Below are positions 32,345 through 40,203 of a DNA stretch of 64,000 nt, piece by piece. The DNA comes from Haloferula sp. BvORR071 (lineage in GTDB: Bacteria; Verrucomicrobiota; Verrucomicrobiia; Verrucomicrobiales; Akkermansiaceae). Where the stretch lies: the NCBI RefSeq assembly GCF_000739615.1, contig NZ_BATP01000004.1, positions 62,001 through 126,000 on the forward strand, written 5' to 3'. Every line of letters starts with the position of its first letter. Position 1 is the first letter of the stretch. The position numbers and the translations under genes are program-made. The notes below the pieces were generated by a model. It worked only from the letters and a program-made list of their open reading frames with translations, searched no databases and was not told where the DNA came from.

Positions 32345-33339
32345 TCAATTCAGCACCAAAGTCCCCACGATCGTCCGATAGGTAGGAAAATAGGCCTTCT
32401 GTGCGGCATCGAAATCCATCCCCTTCTTCAAAGACGGCTCCAAGATCGAAAACGAGATCGTGATCAGGTGCTTCTTGTGAAAGACATAGAACGCGGTCAT
32501 CCGCTGCCTCACCTTAATGTCCAGAGTCTCTTCTTCACTATCATAGACCATCATCCAGCCGGGCTGATTGGCGATCTTCATGGCGCGGGATTCGATCTCT
32601 TTCGCACCCGGAGGCAGCAGTTCTTTGAAAAATGCCGGCACAAATACCTCCTTCAATTCTTCCGGAGTAGGGCCCGCTTCTCCATCTCCGAGTGCCTTTT
32701 TGCAGGAGATGATGGACATCAGCGGCCCGTGCCCCGCGCCACTTCGGAATACCTGCACGAAGTTTGGCCTGCTGCTCTCACGCTTGGTCCAGCACAAGGG
32801 GAAGCCGATGGTGATATCGGCACCGTCAGCTTTGGGATGCTTCACCGTCTTGAAGTCTTGGCGCCAACCGGCAGCCAGTTCCGCACCGGGTGAATCGACG
32901 AATGCCGGATTGCTTGCCAGGAGCGTGTTGCGGATTCCCTCCGCCATTTGCCCCTTCGCCTGATCCTTCACCCCCTGAAGCCACTCCCGGGCCGTTTCGC
33001 GATTGAAGTCTCCCGGATCGCCGACCGTCTCCTCGGCTTTCTTGCGCAGCCCGATACTGACCTTTTCCCAGTCCGCGGCGCTCAGCATCCCTTTCAGCTC
33101 ACCTTCGAGGGTGGCCGCTCCTTTCCCCAGATCCGAAGATTGGAACGCAAAGCGCGCGCTTCGGATCTCATTGAGCATGTCTGGAAATTTGGTCTCGATG
33201 AGCGACGCCGTTCGCTCCTGCACCAGCATATAGCCATAGGCTTGGGCCGCCTGCTCCCAGCGGGGTTGGCGGGTGCGGCCGGCAGCAGGCAGGCGAGCAT
33301 AAGCAAAAGCGCGGCAGAGGACTTGAGGAGGAATTTCAT
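32345..33339 (-). pseudogene. exported protein, frameshifted within the signal region
   Basis: The body (32345 to about 33256, 300 residues) lacks a good start, but one base out of frame immediately upstream is a perfect signal peptide, MKFLLKSSAALLLMLACLLP, starting at the ATG at 33339 behind GGAGGTGA. Joining the two near 33256-33264 gives a normal exported protein ('...APANPA' then 'WEQAAQAYGYMLVQERTASL'). So there is a one-base frameshift, from mutation or sequencing error. If no error, translation could begin at the internal ATG at 33229 and yield an unexported protein. The family is not recognised. Confidence 0.65.
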
Positions 33340-33445
33340 GGAGAAGGTCACCTCCACTACATCAGACCCGCGAATCTCACAATTCAGATCGTCCTCTCTT
33401 CCTGCTTCCTCGCCCTCGAAGCTATCGCCTAACCGCCCGAACCTC

Positions 33446-34870
33446 TCACCCCACCGCCTTCGCCGTAAACACAACCTTCACCTTCCCCTCCGCCTTCTCC
33501 GGCAGCGGCACCAGCATGAAGTCATCCGTGATCACCGGATTCAGCTCCGCTCCCTCCGTGATCTTCACACTCGCCGGGTCGATCCGCGACTCGAAGAACT
33601 GCACGATCGGCCGGCCACCGCGCTGCGAGCCGTTCTTGTTCACCGGCTTGAAGCTATCCGCGCCAGCCTGGGGATCGATCGCCAGACTGCCGCCCTCCGC
33701 CGTCTGCGCCCATGTCATATTCCACTGCAGCGCACCCGGGGCCATCTTCGCCTCCCAAGCCGGATCGCCATAGAAGGCCACCACATCGCGATCGAAGAGT
33801 AGGCCCTGCGCATCCTGCGCGTCGAGCTTCTCGGCCTTCGCCTTCTCACCCACCGGGATCGGCTGGGAGATCTGGCCCATCGGGCTGTCGCTATCCTCAT
33901 TCGCCACCTCAGGGAAGAGCGTCTGCAAGCGATACACCAACGCCGCCTGGTTCGCGTGGAAGGCCTCTGTTAGAGTGTAGCGCCCCGGCTGCTCGAAGAA
34001 GTAATCCAGCATCCCCCAGCCCTGATAGCCATACCATGTCGGCAAGCAGTAGCCCGCCATCTGCCGCACGCCCGCGCTCTTGAAGTAGGCCAGCGCCATC
34101 GCATCCTGGCCATCGATGTGGCCCATCAGGCAATTCCCCACCGGCAGATAAACCTTCGGCGTCGGGCTCTTGATCGCATGTTCCTCGCCCTTCAGGTTCA
34201 CGGCCAGCAGGCTGCCATTCTTGCTCTTCCAGTAGCCGTTCTTGTAAGCGAAGCCGGGCTGCCAATTGCGCTCCGTGGCATGGCCGGAGGTCACGAAGAG
34301 CGTGGTCTCCGGATTCTCCAGTTCCTTCGCGATCTCCCATGAGGAATCCGCCTCGCCCTTCTCCTGCACCACCTTGCCACCTGCCTCGCGGTGATTGCGC
34401 TCACCCGCCACCAGCTCGCTGAAGGTGTTCGCGCTCTCGCAGCGATCCAAGGCCAGCTCGGTGCCCGACACCGCATGGCGGATCACCAGCGGCTTGCTCT
34501 CCTTCGCGATCTCCAGCGCATTTGCCGCATCGTAGCCGGTCAGGATGCCCCAGCGGCAGTCCGTGTAGGGATCGCTATCCAGCTTGCGCGTCAGGCGATG
34601 CACCGCGCGCACAAACTCTAGCCCAGCCTCCGCCGGCGGCGCGACGAAGCAAGCGTAGCGCGGGTGCTGCTTGGCCAGCTCCGGCAGGCACTCCTTCACG
34701 TCCTTGTCCCACACGACCTTCTTCGCCTCCGGATACTTCGCCGCCAGCGCCGCCGCCACTTCCTTCCAACCCGCATCCGCCTCCGCAGCCTTGGAGATGA
34801 CGATCGTGTAAGACGGCGCAGCCGCATTGGCGGAAGCAATGGCGAGAATGGGAACGAGGGCCTTGATCAT
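33446..34870 (-). CDS. exported protein, possible clan-CD (C25/caspase-like) cysteine peptidase
   Basis: 474 residues from the ATG at 34870, with a signal peptide (MIKALVPILAIASANAAA). Two motifs fit the clan-CD catalytic dyad: 'TLFVTSGHATE' with His197 and 'VYLPVGNCLMG' with Cys247, each after a hydrophobic strand, spaced as in gingipain-type C25 enzymes. The early 'YACFVAPPAEAGLEFVRAVHRL' and 'WGILTGYDAANAL' also recall C25 proteins. A beta-sandwich-like C-terminal end ('ITDDFMLVPLPEKAEGKVKVVFTAKA') follows. Peptidase activity is inference; no pro-domain is obvious. Confidence 0.55.
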   Translation of the reverse strand: MIKALVPILAIASANAAAPSYTIVISKAAEADAGWKEVAAALAAKYPEAKKVVWDKDVKECLPELAKQHPRYACFVAPPAEAGLEFVRAVHRLTRKLDSDPYTDCRWGILTGYDAANALEIAKESKPLVIRHAVSGTELALDRCESANTFSELVAGERNHREAGGKVVQEKGEADSSWEIAKELENPETTLFVTSGHATERNWQPGFAYKNGYWKSKNGSLLAVNLKGEEHAIKSPTPKVYLPVGNCLMGHIDGQDAMALAYFKSAGVRQMAGYCLPTWYGYQGWGMLDYFFEQPGRYTLTEAFHANQAALVYRLQTLFPEVANEDSDSPMGQISQPIPVGEKAKAEKLDAQDAQGLLFDRDVVAFYGDPAWEAKMAPGALQWNMTWAQTAEGGSLAIDPQAGADSFKPVNKNGSQRGGRPIVQFFESRIDPASVKITEGAELNPVITDDFMLVPLPEKAEGKVKVVFTAKAVG

Positions 34871-34916
34871 GCCCCACGATGGGATCTCGGCGGCAGGGGT
34901 CAAGCGGGCATCCGCT

Positions 34917-35105
34917 TCAGGCTTGGGTGATCCCCCAGACCCAGGCCCCCCTCGGGATCTCCACTCCTGCAAATTCCTCGCTGATCAAAAGCGCCAGAGC
35001 GCGCGGCCGGTGCGGAGACCAACAATTCCGCATCCGCTCCCAATCGACCAGGGTAGTCCTGAGGAGCTCCACCTCACCGTGGCGGATGCTCACGAGCCCA
35101 GCCAA
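34917..35105 (-). CDS. possible small protein of unknown function
   Basis: 62 codons from a TTG at 35105 (a GTG lies four codons later). The sequence ('LVDWERMRNCWSPHRPRALA', '...FAGVEIPRGAWVWGITQA') has protein-like composition and follows the zinc-ribbon gene by 18 nt on the same strand. No family is recognised and the start is weak. It may be a remnant or chance. Confidence 0.3.
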   Translation of the reverse strand: MAGLVSIRHGEVELLRTTLVDWERMRNCWSPHRPRALALLISEEFAGVEIPRGAWVWGITQA

Positions 35106-35123
35106 AGGCGGTTCGCGGTCCTT

Positions 35124-35531
35124 CTACTTCTGCAAGGGAACCCCCGTCAGAACGACTCCTTTGCCCAGCAGCACGAAATGATCAAGAACCTCGACGATCC
35201 GAACCATGCCGCACTCTTCTCCATCGGGAATCATGCCCGGCTTGGTGGGATCCACCACCACTCCGGTGATGAGGTCCTCGCGCACCAACACCCGCAGGAA
35301 GGAGTCTTTCCCACAGCGCTCGCACTCCATGTAGCCCTCGCCATCCGTGGATCCCTGCTCGGGTCTCCCACCGTTCTGCGGCTGCCTCTCGGGAACCCAT
35401 GGATAGCTGTCGCCGATCCGCAAGCGGCTCATTTCCGAGCGGTCCCCGAAATAGCAATTCACTTCCACCTGACCGCACTCGCCGCAGCGAGGGCAGCTCA
35501 GCTCAGTGTGGATGATGTTGTAGGTTCCCAT
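35124..35531 (-). CDS. zinc-ribbon protein of unknown function
   Basis: 135 residues from the ATG at 35531. Two Cys pairs at each knuckle: 'CPRCGECGQ' near 13-21 and 'CERCG' near 69-73, which suggests a zinc-bound ribbon. The rest is acidic with a valine-rich end ('VRIVEVLDHFVLLGKGVVL'). No signal peptide. Divergent from gluQ. Confidence 0.6.
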   Translation of the reverse strand: MGTYNIIHTELSCPRCGECGQVEVNCYFGDRSEMSRLRIGDSYPWVPERQPQNGGRPEQGSTDGEGYMECERCGKDSFLRVLVREDLITGVVVDPTKPGMIPDGEECGMVRIVEVLDHFVLLGKGVVLTGVPLQK

Positions 35532-35637
35532 AGATGGTGGACTCTCTGAAGCGGGATAGCCCACAGGCCGGATCTTGGGAAGTCCTGCCAACTTCCCGCT
35601 TCCTCCTCGCGGTGCCAGGCTTTAGCCATGGCACGCG

Positions 35638-36489
35638 ATGCCCGCGCCCGTGATCACCCGCTTCGCCCCCAGCCCCACCGGGCTGCTCCACCTCGGCCAC
35701 GCCTATGCGGCCAAGGTCGCGCGGGATCTCGCGAAGGCTCAGGGCGGACAGTTCCTCCTGCGCTTCGAGGACATCGACCACACCCGCGTCCGCCCCGAAT
35801 ACTACGCCGGCATCGAGGAAGACCTCCACTGGCTCGGCCTCGATTGGGATGGCCCGGCGCTCCGCCAGTCCGCCCGCGCGGATGCCTATGCCGCCGCCCT
35901 GACACGCCTCCAGGAAATCGGCGCGGTCTATCCCTGCTTCTGCACCCGCCGCGAGATCGAGGAAGAGATCGCCCGCATGGTCAGCGCCCCGCACGGCCCG
36001 GAAGGCGCGCTCTACCCCGGCATCTGCCGCCGCATCTCCCTGGAGGAAGGCGCCCAACGCCTCACCGCCGGCGACCAACCGGCATGGCGACTCGACGCCA
36101 GCAAGGCCATCGAAATGGCCGGGGAACTGACCTTCACCGACCTCCGCCACGGCCGCATCCGCGTCGATCCCGGGCTATTGGGCGACGTCGTCCTCGCCCG
36201 CAAGGACATCGGCACCTCCTACCACCTCGCCGTGGTCGTGGACGATGCCTTCCAAGGCGTGACCCACATCACCCGCGGCGAGGACCTGCTGCCCTCCACC
36301 CACGTCCACCGCGTGCTCCAGACCCTTCTCGGCCTGCCTGAGCCGCAATACCTCCACCACCATCTGATCACTGATAACCAAGGAGTCCGTCTCGCCAAGC
36401 GCGCGGACGCGATGGCGATTCGGCGCTTCCGGGAATGCGGCAGGGACGCGAAGGACGTGCTGGAAGACTTGAATCCGGTGGATCCATAG
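35638..36489 (+). CDS. gluQ: glutamyl-Q tRNA(Asp) synthetase
   Basis: 283 residues, a truncated class I glutamyl-tRNA synthetase without the anticodon-binding domain. It attaches glutamate to queuosine at position 34 of tRNA(Asp). Seen: 'RFAPSPTGLLHLGHAYAAK' (HIGH-type GHAY), 'FLLRFEDIDHTRVRPEY', the Cys cluster 'CFCTRREI', 'LYPGICR' that is specific to GluQ-RS, and the KMSKS equivalent 'RLAKR'. Its presence implies queuosine in tRNA; no other queuosine gene is nearby. ATG at 35638. Confidence 0.93.
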   Translation: MPAPVITRFAPSPTGLLHLGHAYAAKVARDLAKAQGGQFLLRFEDIDHTRVRPEYYAGIEEDLHWLGLDWDGPALRQSARADAYAAALTRLQEIGAVYPCFCTRREIEEEIARMVSAPHGPEGALYPGICRRISLEEGAQRLTAGDQPAWRLDASKAIEMAGELTFTDLRHGRIRVDPGLLGDVVLARKDIGTSYHLAVVVDDAFQGVTHITRGEDLLPSTHVHRVLQTLLGLPEPQYLHHHLITDNQGVRLAKRADAMAIRRFRECGRDAKDVLEDLNPVDP

Positions 36490-36555
36490 CTTGCCCGGCT
36501 TCTCCCAATCCCGCTTGCAAACGCCCGTTTCCGTGGGACAATTCAACTACCTTAA

Positions 36556-36777
36556 ATGCTCGCTGCCTACTTCACCGCATCCAATATCATTGGCGGTTTG
36601 TTCTTCAGCATCGTGGGAATCGGGGCATGGCGCTATGGCAGCCAGCTTGATCTCTGGAAGCCCAAGGCCCTCGGGGCACTTCTGATGATCTACCCCCTCT
36701 TCACTTTCACCGCGTGGGCAACGTGGGCTGTCGGCACCGCCCTCTGCACCGTGTTGTGGTTCCATCACGACGAGTGA
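36556..36777 (+). CDS. small membrane protein
   Basis: 73 residues with two membrane segments ('TASNIIGGLFFSIVGIGAW' and 'ALGALLMIYPLFTFTAWATW') and a short His/Asp tail (FHHDE). Conserved-looking, but I could not assign a family. It lies 66 nt after gluQ on the same strand. Confidence 0.6.
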   Translation: MLAAYFTASNIIGGLFFSIVGIGAWRYGSQLDLWKPKALGALLMIYPLFTFTAWATWAVGTALCTVLWFHHDE

Positions 36778-36787
36778 GGCGCGGCCA

Positions 36788-36899
36788 AATGACGAATGTC
36801 GAATTCCCTCCGGCTTCATTCGTCATTCGAAAATTCTGAATTCGTCATTTCGGCGGCACACACCGATTGGTGATTGGAAGATTGGTGATTGGTGATTTC
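36788..36899. repeat. simple intergenic repeats before the cyclophilin gene
   Basis: AATGACGAATG (36788-36798) is inverted at 36817-36827, with a further AATTCGTCATTT near 36839-36850. GATTGGTGATTGG then occurs twice (36865-36877 and 36880-36892). This 'attcgtcattcg' and 'gattggtgattgg' vocabulary is, to my knowledge, common intergenic repeat DNA in Verrucomicrobia and Planctomycetes. Confidence 0.65.
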
Positions 36900-36910
36900 C
36901 TCTCCCCACC

Positions 36911-37414
36911 ATGTCCTCCGACATCCGCATCACCATCCACACCGACAAGGGCGATATCGACGGCACCATCTTCGCCTCGAAGGTGCCCATCACCTCGGCC
37001 AACTTCCTCAATCTCGCCAAGACCGGCTACTACGACGGCGTCAGCTTCCACCGCGTGATCGCCAACTTCATGATCCAGGGCGGCGATCCTACCGGCACCG
37101 GCCGCGGTGGCCCGGGCTACAAGTTCGCCGATGAGATCGACCGCTCGCTCAAGCACACCAAGGCGGGCATCTTCTCGATGGCAAATGCCGGCCCGAACAC
37201 AAACGGCAGCCAGTTCTTCATCACCCACGGGGCCACCCCGCACCTTGATGGCAAGCACGCCGTCTTCGGCGAAGTCACCCAAGGCCAGGACGTGGTGAAC
37301 AAGATCGCACAGGGCGACAAGATCAAGTCGATCACCCTCCACGACGACGTGGGCCCGCTCCTCGAGGAGCAGAAGGACCACGTCGAGCACTGGAACTCGA
37401 TCCTCGCCAAGTGA
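36911..37414 (+). CDS. cyclophilin-type peptidyl-prolyl isomerase
   Basis: 167 residues, cytoplasmic (no signal peptide). Catalyses cis-trans isomerisation of proline bonds. Seen: '[20 protein letters not shown]', '[15 protein letters not shown]', 'GSQFFIT' and '[11 protein letters not shown]', in family order, including the catalytic Arg of FHRVI. ATG at 36911. The downstream side holds several hairpins and a T-run. Confidence 0.92.
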   Translation: MSSDIRITIHTDKGDIDGTIFASKVPITSANFLNLAKTGYYDGVSFHRVIANFMIQGGDPTGTGRGGPGYKFADEIDRSLKHTKAGIFSMANAGPNTNGSQFFITHGATPHLDGKHAVFGEVTQGQDVVNKIAQGDKIKSITLHDDVGPLLEEQKDHVEHWNSILAK

Positions 37415-37427
37415 CCAAAATCGGACG

Positions 37428-37516
37428 CGATTCGCAGAATCGTTAAGTTCCCTTAACTATTAGCGGCCCTCGCTTATCGCCTCATAAGGCAGACGAGCGA
37501 GGGCATTTTATTGCAC
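37428..37516 (+). terminator. three consecutive hairpins ending in a T-run
   Basis: Hairpin 1: CGATTC-GCA-GAATCG (37428-37442). Hairpin 2: GTTAAG-TTCC-CTTAAC (37442-37457). Hairpin 3: GCCCTCGCT / AGCGAGGGC (37466-37504) with an inner GCCT-CATA-AGGC. The T-rich tail ATTTTATTGCACTTTTTT follows. It surely ends the cyclophilin transcript; the extra structure could also be a small RNA. Positions 37517-37696 hold nothing else recognised. Confidence 0.75.
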
Positions 37517-37696
37517 TTTTTTAGCCTATTAGGTGACTTTCCCGATCTAACAGCTCATCCAGGGGCCCCCGACTTCGCCTTCCGTGATCACGTAGATCGT
37601 CCGGAGCTTCTTGAATTTCGGATGGGTTGACCGCTTCATGAGCCCGTTCGCAGCCCCTTCCTGCGAACACTGTCATCCCCCAGACATTCCCCCCAC

Positions 37697-38413
37697 ATGA
37701 AGACCCCCCTGCTGACCGGCAGTGGGCGACTGATGGCCGGCATCTTCGCATGCCTGCTCACCATCGGTAGCTCGCCCGCCGCTGATACCAACGTGCCCAC
37801 CGGCACCCTCACCGTGGATCGCGATCTCCTGCGGATCGGAACCAAGTCCCAGGTCACCTGGAACATCACCTACCCCACTCCCAACGTGACCAGCGTGATC
37901 GACATCGTGACCCCGAACACCGTCAAGCCGAAGCAAGACCTCACCATGAAGGTCCGTGTGCTTGGGGCCTCCTTCCAAGAGTCCGTCACCTCCTTCCTCC
38001 CGGTGGAAGTGATGATGAGCAAGAACAACAGCGCTTGGAGCCGCGTCTTCTACGGCCTGCAGAGCTCCGTGCTGCCAAACTTGGTCCTGACCTCCCAGAC
38101 CGTGAAGAAGGGCGACCTGCTCAACTTCGGCGGCCGCGGCTACCGCGATAACAAGTGGCTGCCCCTCTACAACACCTCCCAGAACACCGACAACCTGGTG
38201 ATGCTCAAGAACGGCGACCGCGTACCCTCCACAGTCCCGGCGCTGAATGGCAACACCATCGAGAGCTTCCTCAAGCCCTACATGGATACCTCCACCAAGG
38301 AGGTGAAGATCGGCGACCGCGACCTGATCCTGCTCATGGAACTTGGCCAGACCGACCCGAACAACTCGGGATTCGACCTTCAGGACCTCGTGGTTCTGGT
38401 GACCTTCGAGTGA
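37697..38413 (+). CDS. secreted protein A of a three-gene unit, unknown function
   Basis: 238 residues with a signal peptide (cut near PAAD, residue 30). The mature part looks beta-rich with an early Ig/fibronectin-like stretch ('LLRIGTKSQVTWNITYPTPN'), then 'FYGLQSSVLPNLVLTSQTVKKGDLLNFGGRGY'-type text in pieces, and an end 'FDLQDLVVLVTFE' typical of secreted structural proteins. Not a known family. Followed after 19 nt by protein B. Confidence 0.7.
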   Translation: MKTPLLTGSGRLMAGIFACLLTIGSSPAADTNVPTGTLTVDRDLLRIGTKSQVTWNITYPTPNVTSVIDIVTPNTVKPKQDLTMKVRVLGASFQESVTSFLPVEVMMSKNNSAWSRVFYGLQSSVLPNLVLTSQTVKKGDLLNFGGRGYRDNKWLPLYNTSQNTDNLVMLKNGDRVPSTVPALNGNTIESFLKPYMDTSTKEVKIGDRDLILLMELGQTDPNNSGFDLQDLVVLVTFE

Positions 38414-38432
38414 ACACCTCTTCCCCCAGCCG

Positions 38433-38963
38433 ATGAAAAGTACTCTCTCCCTTCTCGCCGTCCTGACCGGGGCCGCACTCGCCGCACCGCCGATGACGGA
38501 CCGCATCTCCCCGGAGCAAATGGCCCAGCGCCAGTCCTCTAACAACGCCTTCGCCGAGCTCCAGAAGCAGGCGCAGGCCGCGGAAAAGGAAGCCACGGTG
38601 GTCCGCCCCGGCGAACAATCCATCATCAATCAATCCGAAATCCTCCACGACGGCCAGCACTGGACCCTCGTTCCGAGGGGCGCGGTCCTCAATGTGCCGG
38701 CCCAGATGAAGCCGCGCGTCGGCACCAAGCCGCTCGGCACCTTGCTGTCCTGGACTGACTTCCTCACCGCCAACCGCGCGTGGATCTCCACCGAAGAAGT
38801 CAGCTACGACCAAGCCTGCGGCAAGAAGCCCCTGCCCGAAGCCCGCGTCGAATATTGGAAGAATCAAACCAGCGTGATCGTGGCCGTCTATCAGGGCGGG
38901 CCGATCTCCGTGAAACAAGTCGAACCCGCCCCCGCAACCACCCCAGCTGTCACCGCCAAATGA
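38433..38963 (+). CDS. secreted protein B of the three-gene unit, unknown function
   Basis: 176 residues with a signal peptide (MKSTLSLLAVLTGAALAA). A coiled, Gln/Glu-rich segment ('NAFAELQKQAQAAEKEA') is followed by a compact domain ('GQHWTLVPRGAVLNVPAQMK', 'PLGTLLSWTDFLTANRAWI') and a Pro/Ala-rich tail. Not a known family. Its stop overlaps the next start by 4 nt. Confidence 0.7.
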   Translation: MKSTLSLLAVLTGAALAAPPMTDRISPEQMAQRQSSNNAFAELQKQAQAAEKEATVVRPGEQSIINQSEILHDGQHWTLVPRGAVLNVPAQMKPRVGTKPLGTLLSWTDFLTANRAWISTEEVSYDQACGKKPLPEARVEYWKNQTSVIVAVYQGGPISVKQVEPAPATTPAVTAK

Positions 38964-39982
38964 AAACATACCTTCTCCTCGGCGCAGTCCTTTGCACCCG
39001 TCTCCTTGCCGCGGGAGAAGGATACATGAACTTCGTGCGCCAAACCCAACAAGGCACCGGCGTAGTCTACTCGGTAAACGTGAGCCCCACCGGCAATGCG
39101 GCCTCCCAAGGTCTGCTGGAAACCGGCGGGGCCCTGTTCCAGCTCTGGACGATCGAGTCCGCTACCGCCAAGGAGTACCTGCTCGATCAGAAGCTGGTGG
39201 GTGCCTACATGCCCTCCGCCGCGATCACGATCAAGACTCAGGACCCCTACACCCTGCGTCCCCGGACCCGCGCCGACAAGCCCTTCACGGTGAGCATCAA
39301 TGTCGCGGGCCTGGTCACCACCGGCAGCAATCTGCCGGATGCCGCCAAGCGCGTGCTGCTGGAGCAGCATGTGAAGAACTACACGGCAGCCAAGACATCC
39401 TACACCCTCGCCGAGGCCACCTCCGGCACCCCGAAGGCGAGTTCATCGATCTATACCAACGGCACCACCACCCTCAACTTCGCCTCCACCAACCTGACTG
39501 GTGCCGACCCGACCAAGGTCAGCGGTGAAGAATGGTTCGTGGTCCATGCATTGGCTGACGGCACCGTCGCCCAATCGCAGATCGCCAATGCCAACGTCCA
39601 GGTCTGGCCTGTGGCATCCGGCAGCATCGCCGGCATCACGAATGGCGCCAGCCTGCGTGCCAAGCCGCCGCAGCTCACGGTGACCATGAACGACCTCTAT
39701 CCGCGGAGCTTCACCTATCTCCAGGTCTATCCCGGTGCACCGGTGCTCGGCACCACCGGCACCCGCATCCTCACCTCGCAGAAGGTGATGGACCAAGCCC
39801 GCAGCGAAAGCATGGTGCTCACGATCCCCGACTACGAGGAAGTCTTCACCAAAGACGGTGCCTACACCATGGAACTCGTGACCGAGACACCCTTTGGCAC
39901 GGATCGCCTTGCCTACGTCACCTTCACGGTGAGCCGCCAAATCGAAGTCCGTGCCATGCTCGGCGATCTCGAAGGCACCTGA
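38960..39982 (+). CDS. secreted protein C of the three-gene unit, unknown function
   Basis: 340 residues from the ATG at 38960 with a signal peptide (MKTYLLLGAVLCTRLLAA). The mature part is beta-rich with a Thr/Ser-rich centre ('TTLNFASTNLTGADPTKVSG'). It ends with 'DRLAYVTFTVSRQIEVRAML', the same style of strand-rich end as protein A. The start overlaps protein B by 4 nt (ATGA), so A-B-C are one operon. Possibly subunits of an extracellular fibre or surface structure; this is inference from co-secretion only. Confidence 0.7.
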   Translation: MKTYLLLGAVLCTRLLAAGEGYMNFVRQTQQGTGVVYSVNVSPTGNAASQGLLETGGALFQLWTIESATAKEYLLDQKLVGAYMPSAAITIKTQDPYTLRPRTRADKPFTVSINVAGLVTTGSNLPDAAKRVLLEQHVKNYTAAKTSYTLAEATSGTPKASSSIYTNGTTTLNFASTNLTGADPTKVSGEEWFVVHALADGTVAQSQIANANVQVWPVASGSIAGITNGASLRAKPPQLTVTMNDLYPRSFTYLQVYPGAPVLGTTGTRILTSQKVMDQARSESMVLTIPDYEEVFTKDGAYTMELVTETPFGTDRLAYVTFTVSRQIEVRAMLGDLEGT

Positions 39983-40117
39983 CCCATCTGGAAGCACTGC
40001 TGCTTCATCCCTACAATTCCCCCCAATAACAACCGGACCGGCCGATGGTCCCCGGAGGATGTGGTGCTCCCCCCAACGCGTCCTTCCGACTGTCGGCCGG
40101 TTCCGATTGTACCAAGG

Positions 40118-40146
40118 CTCCCACGGCTGAACCGCCGGGAGTTTTT
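40118..40146 (+). terminator. terminator of the three-gene secreted operon
   Basis: Stem CTCCC (40118-40122) / GGGAG (40137-40141) with an inner GGC/GCC pair, followed by TTTTTGATTTTG. A longer imperfect stem (CGGACCGGCCGA / TCGGCCGGTTCCG) lies just upstream in the same gap. Confidence 0.65.
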
Positions 40147-40203
40147 GATTTTGTCACCAGGCTCTGCTTGCTTTGAGGCGCTCCAAGTCGCCCTCAGATC
40201 CAA

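Noticed and set aside
36865-36892. GATTGGTGATTGG double repeat as a CRISPR or iteron
   Set aside because: Only two copies with 2-nt spacing, next to other simple intergenic repeats; fits dispersed repeat DNA rather than an array or origin.
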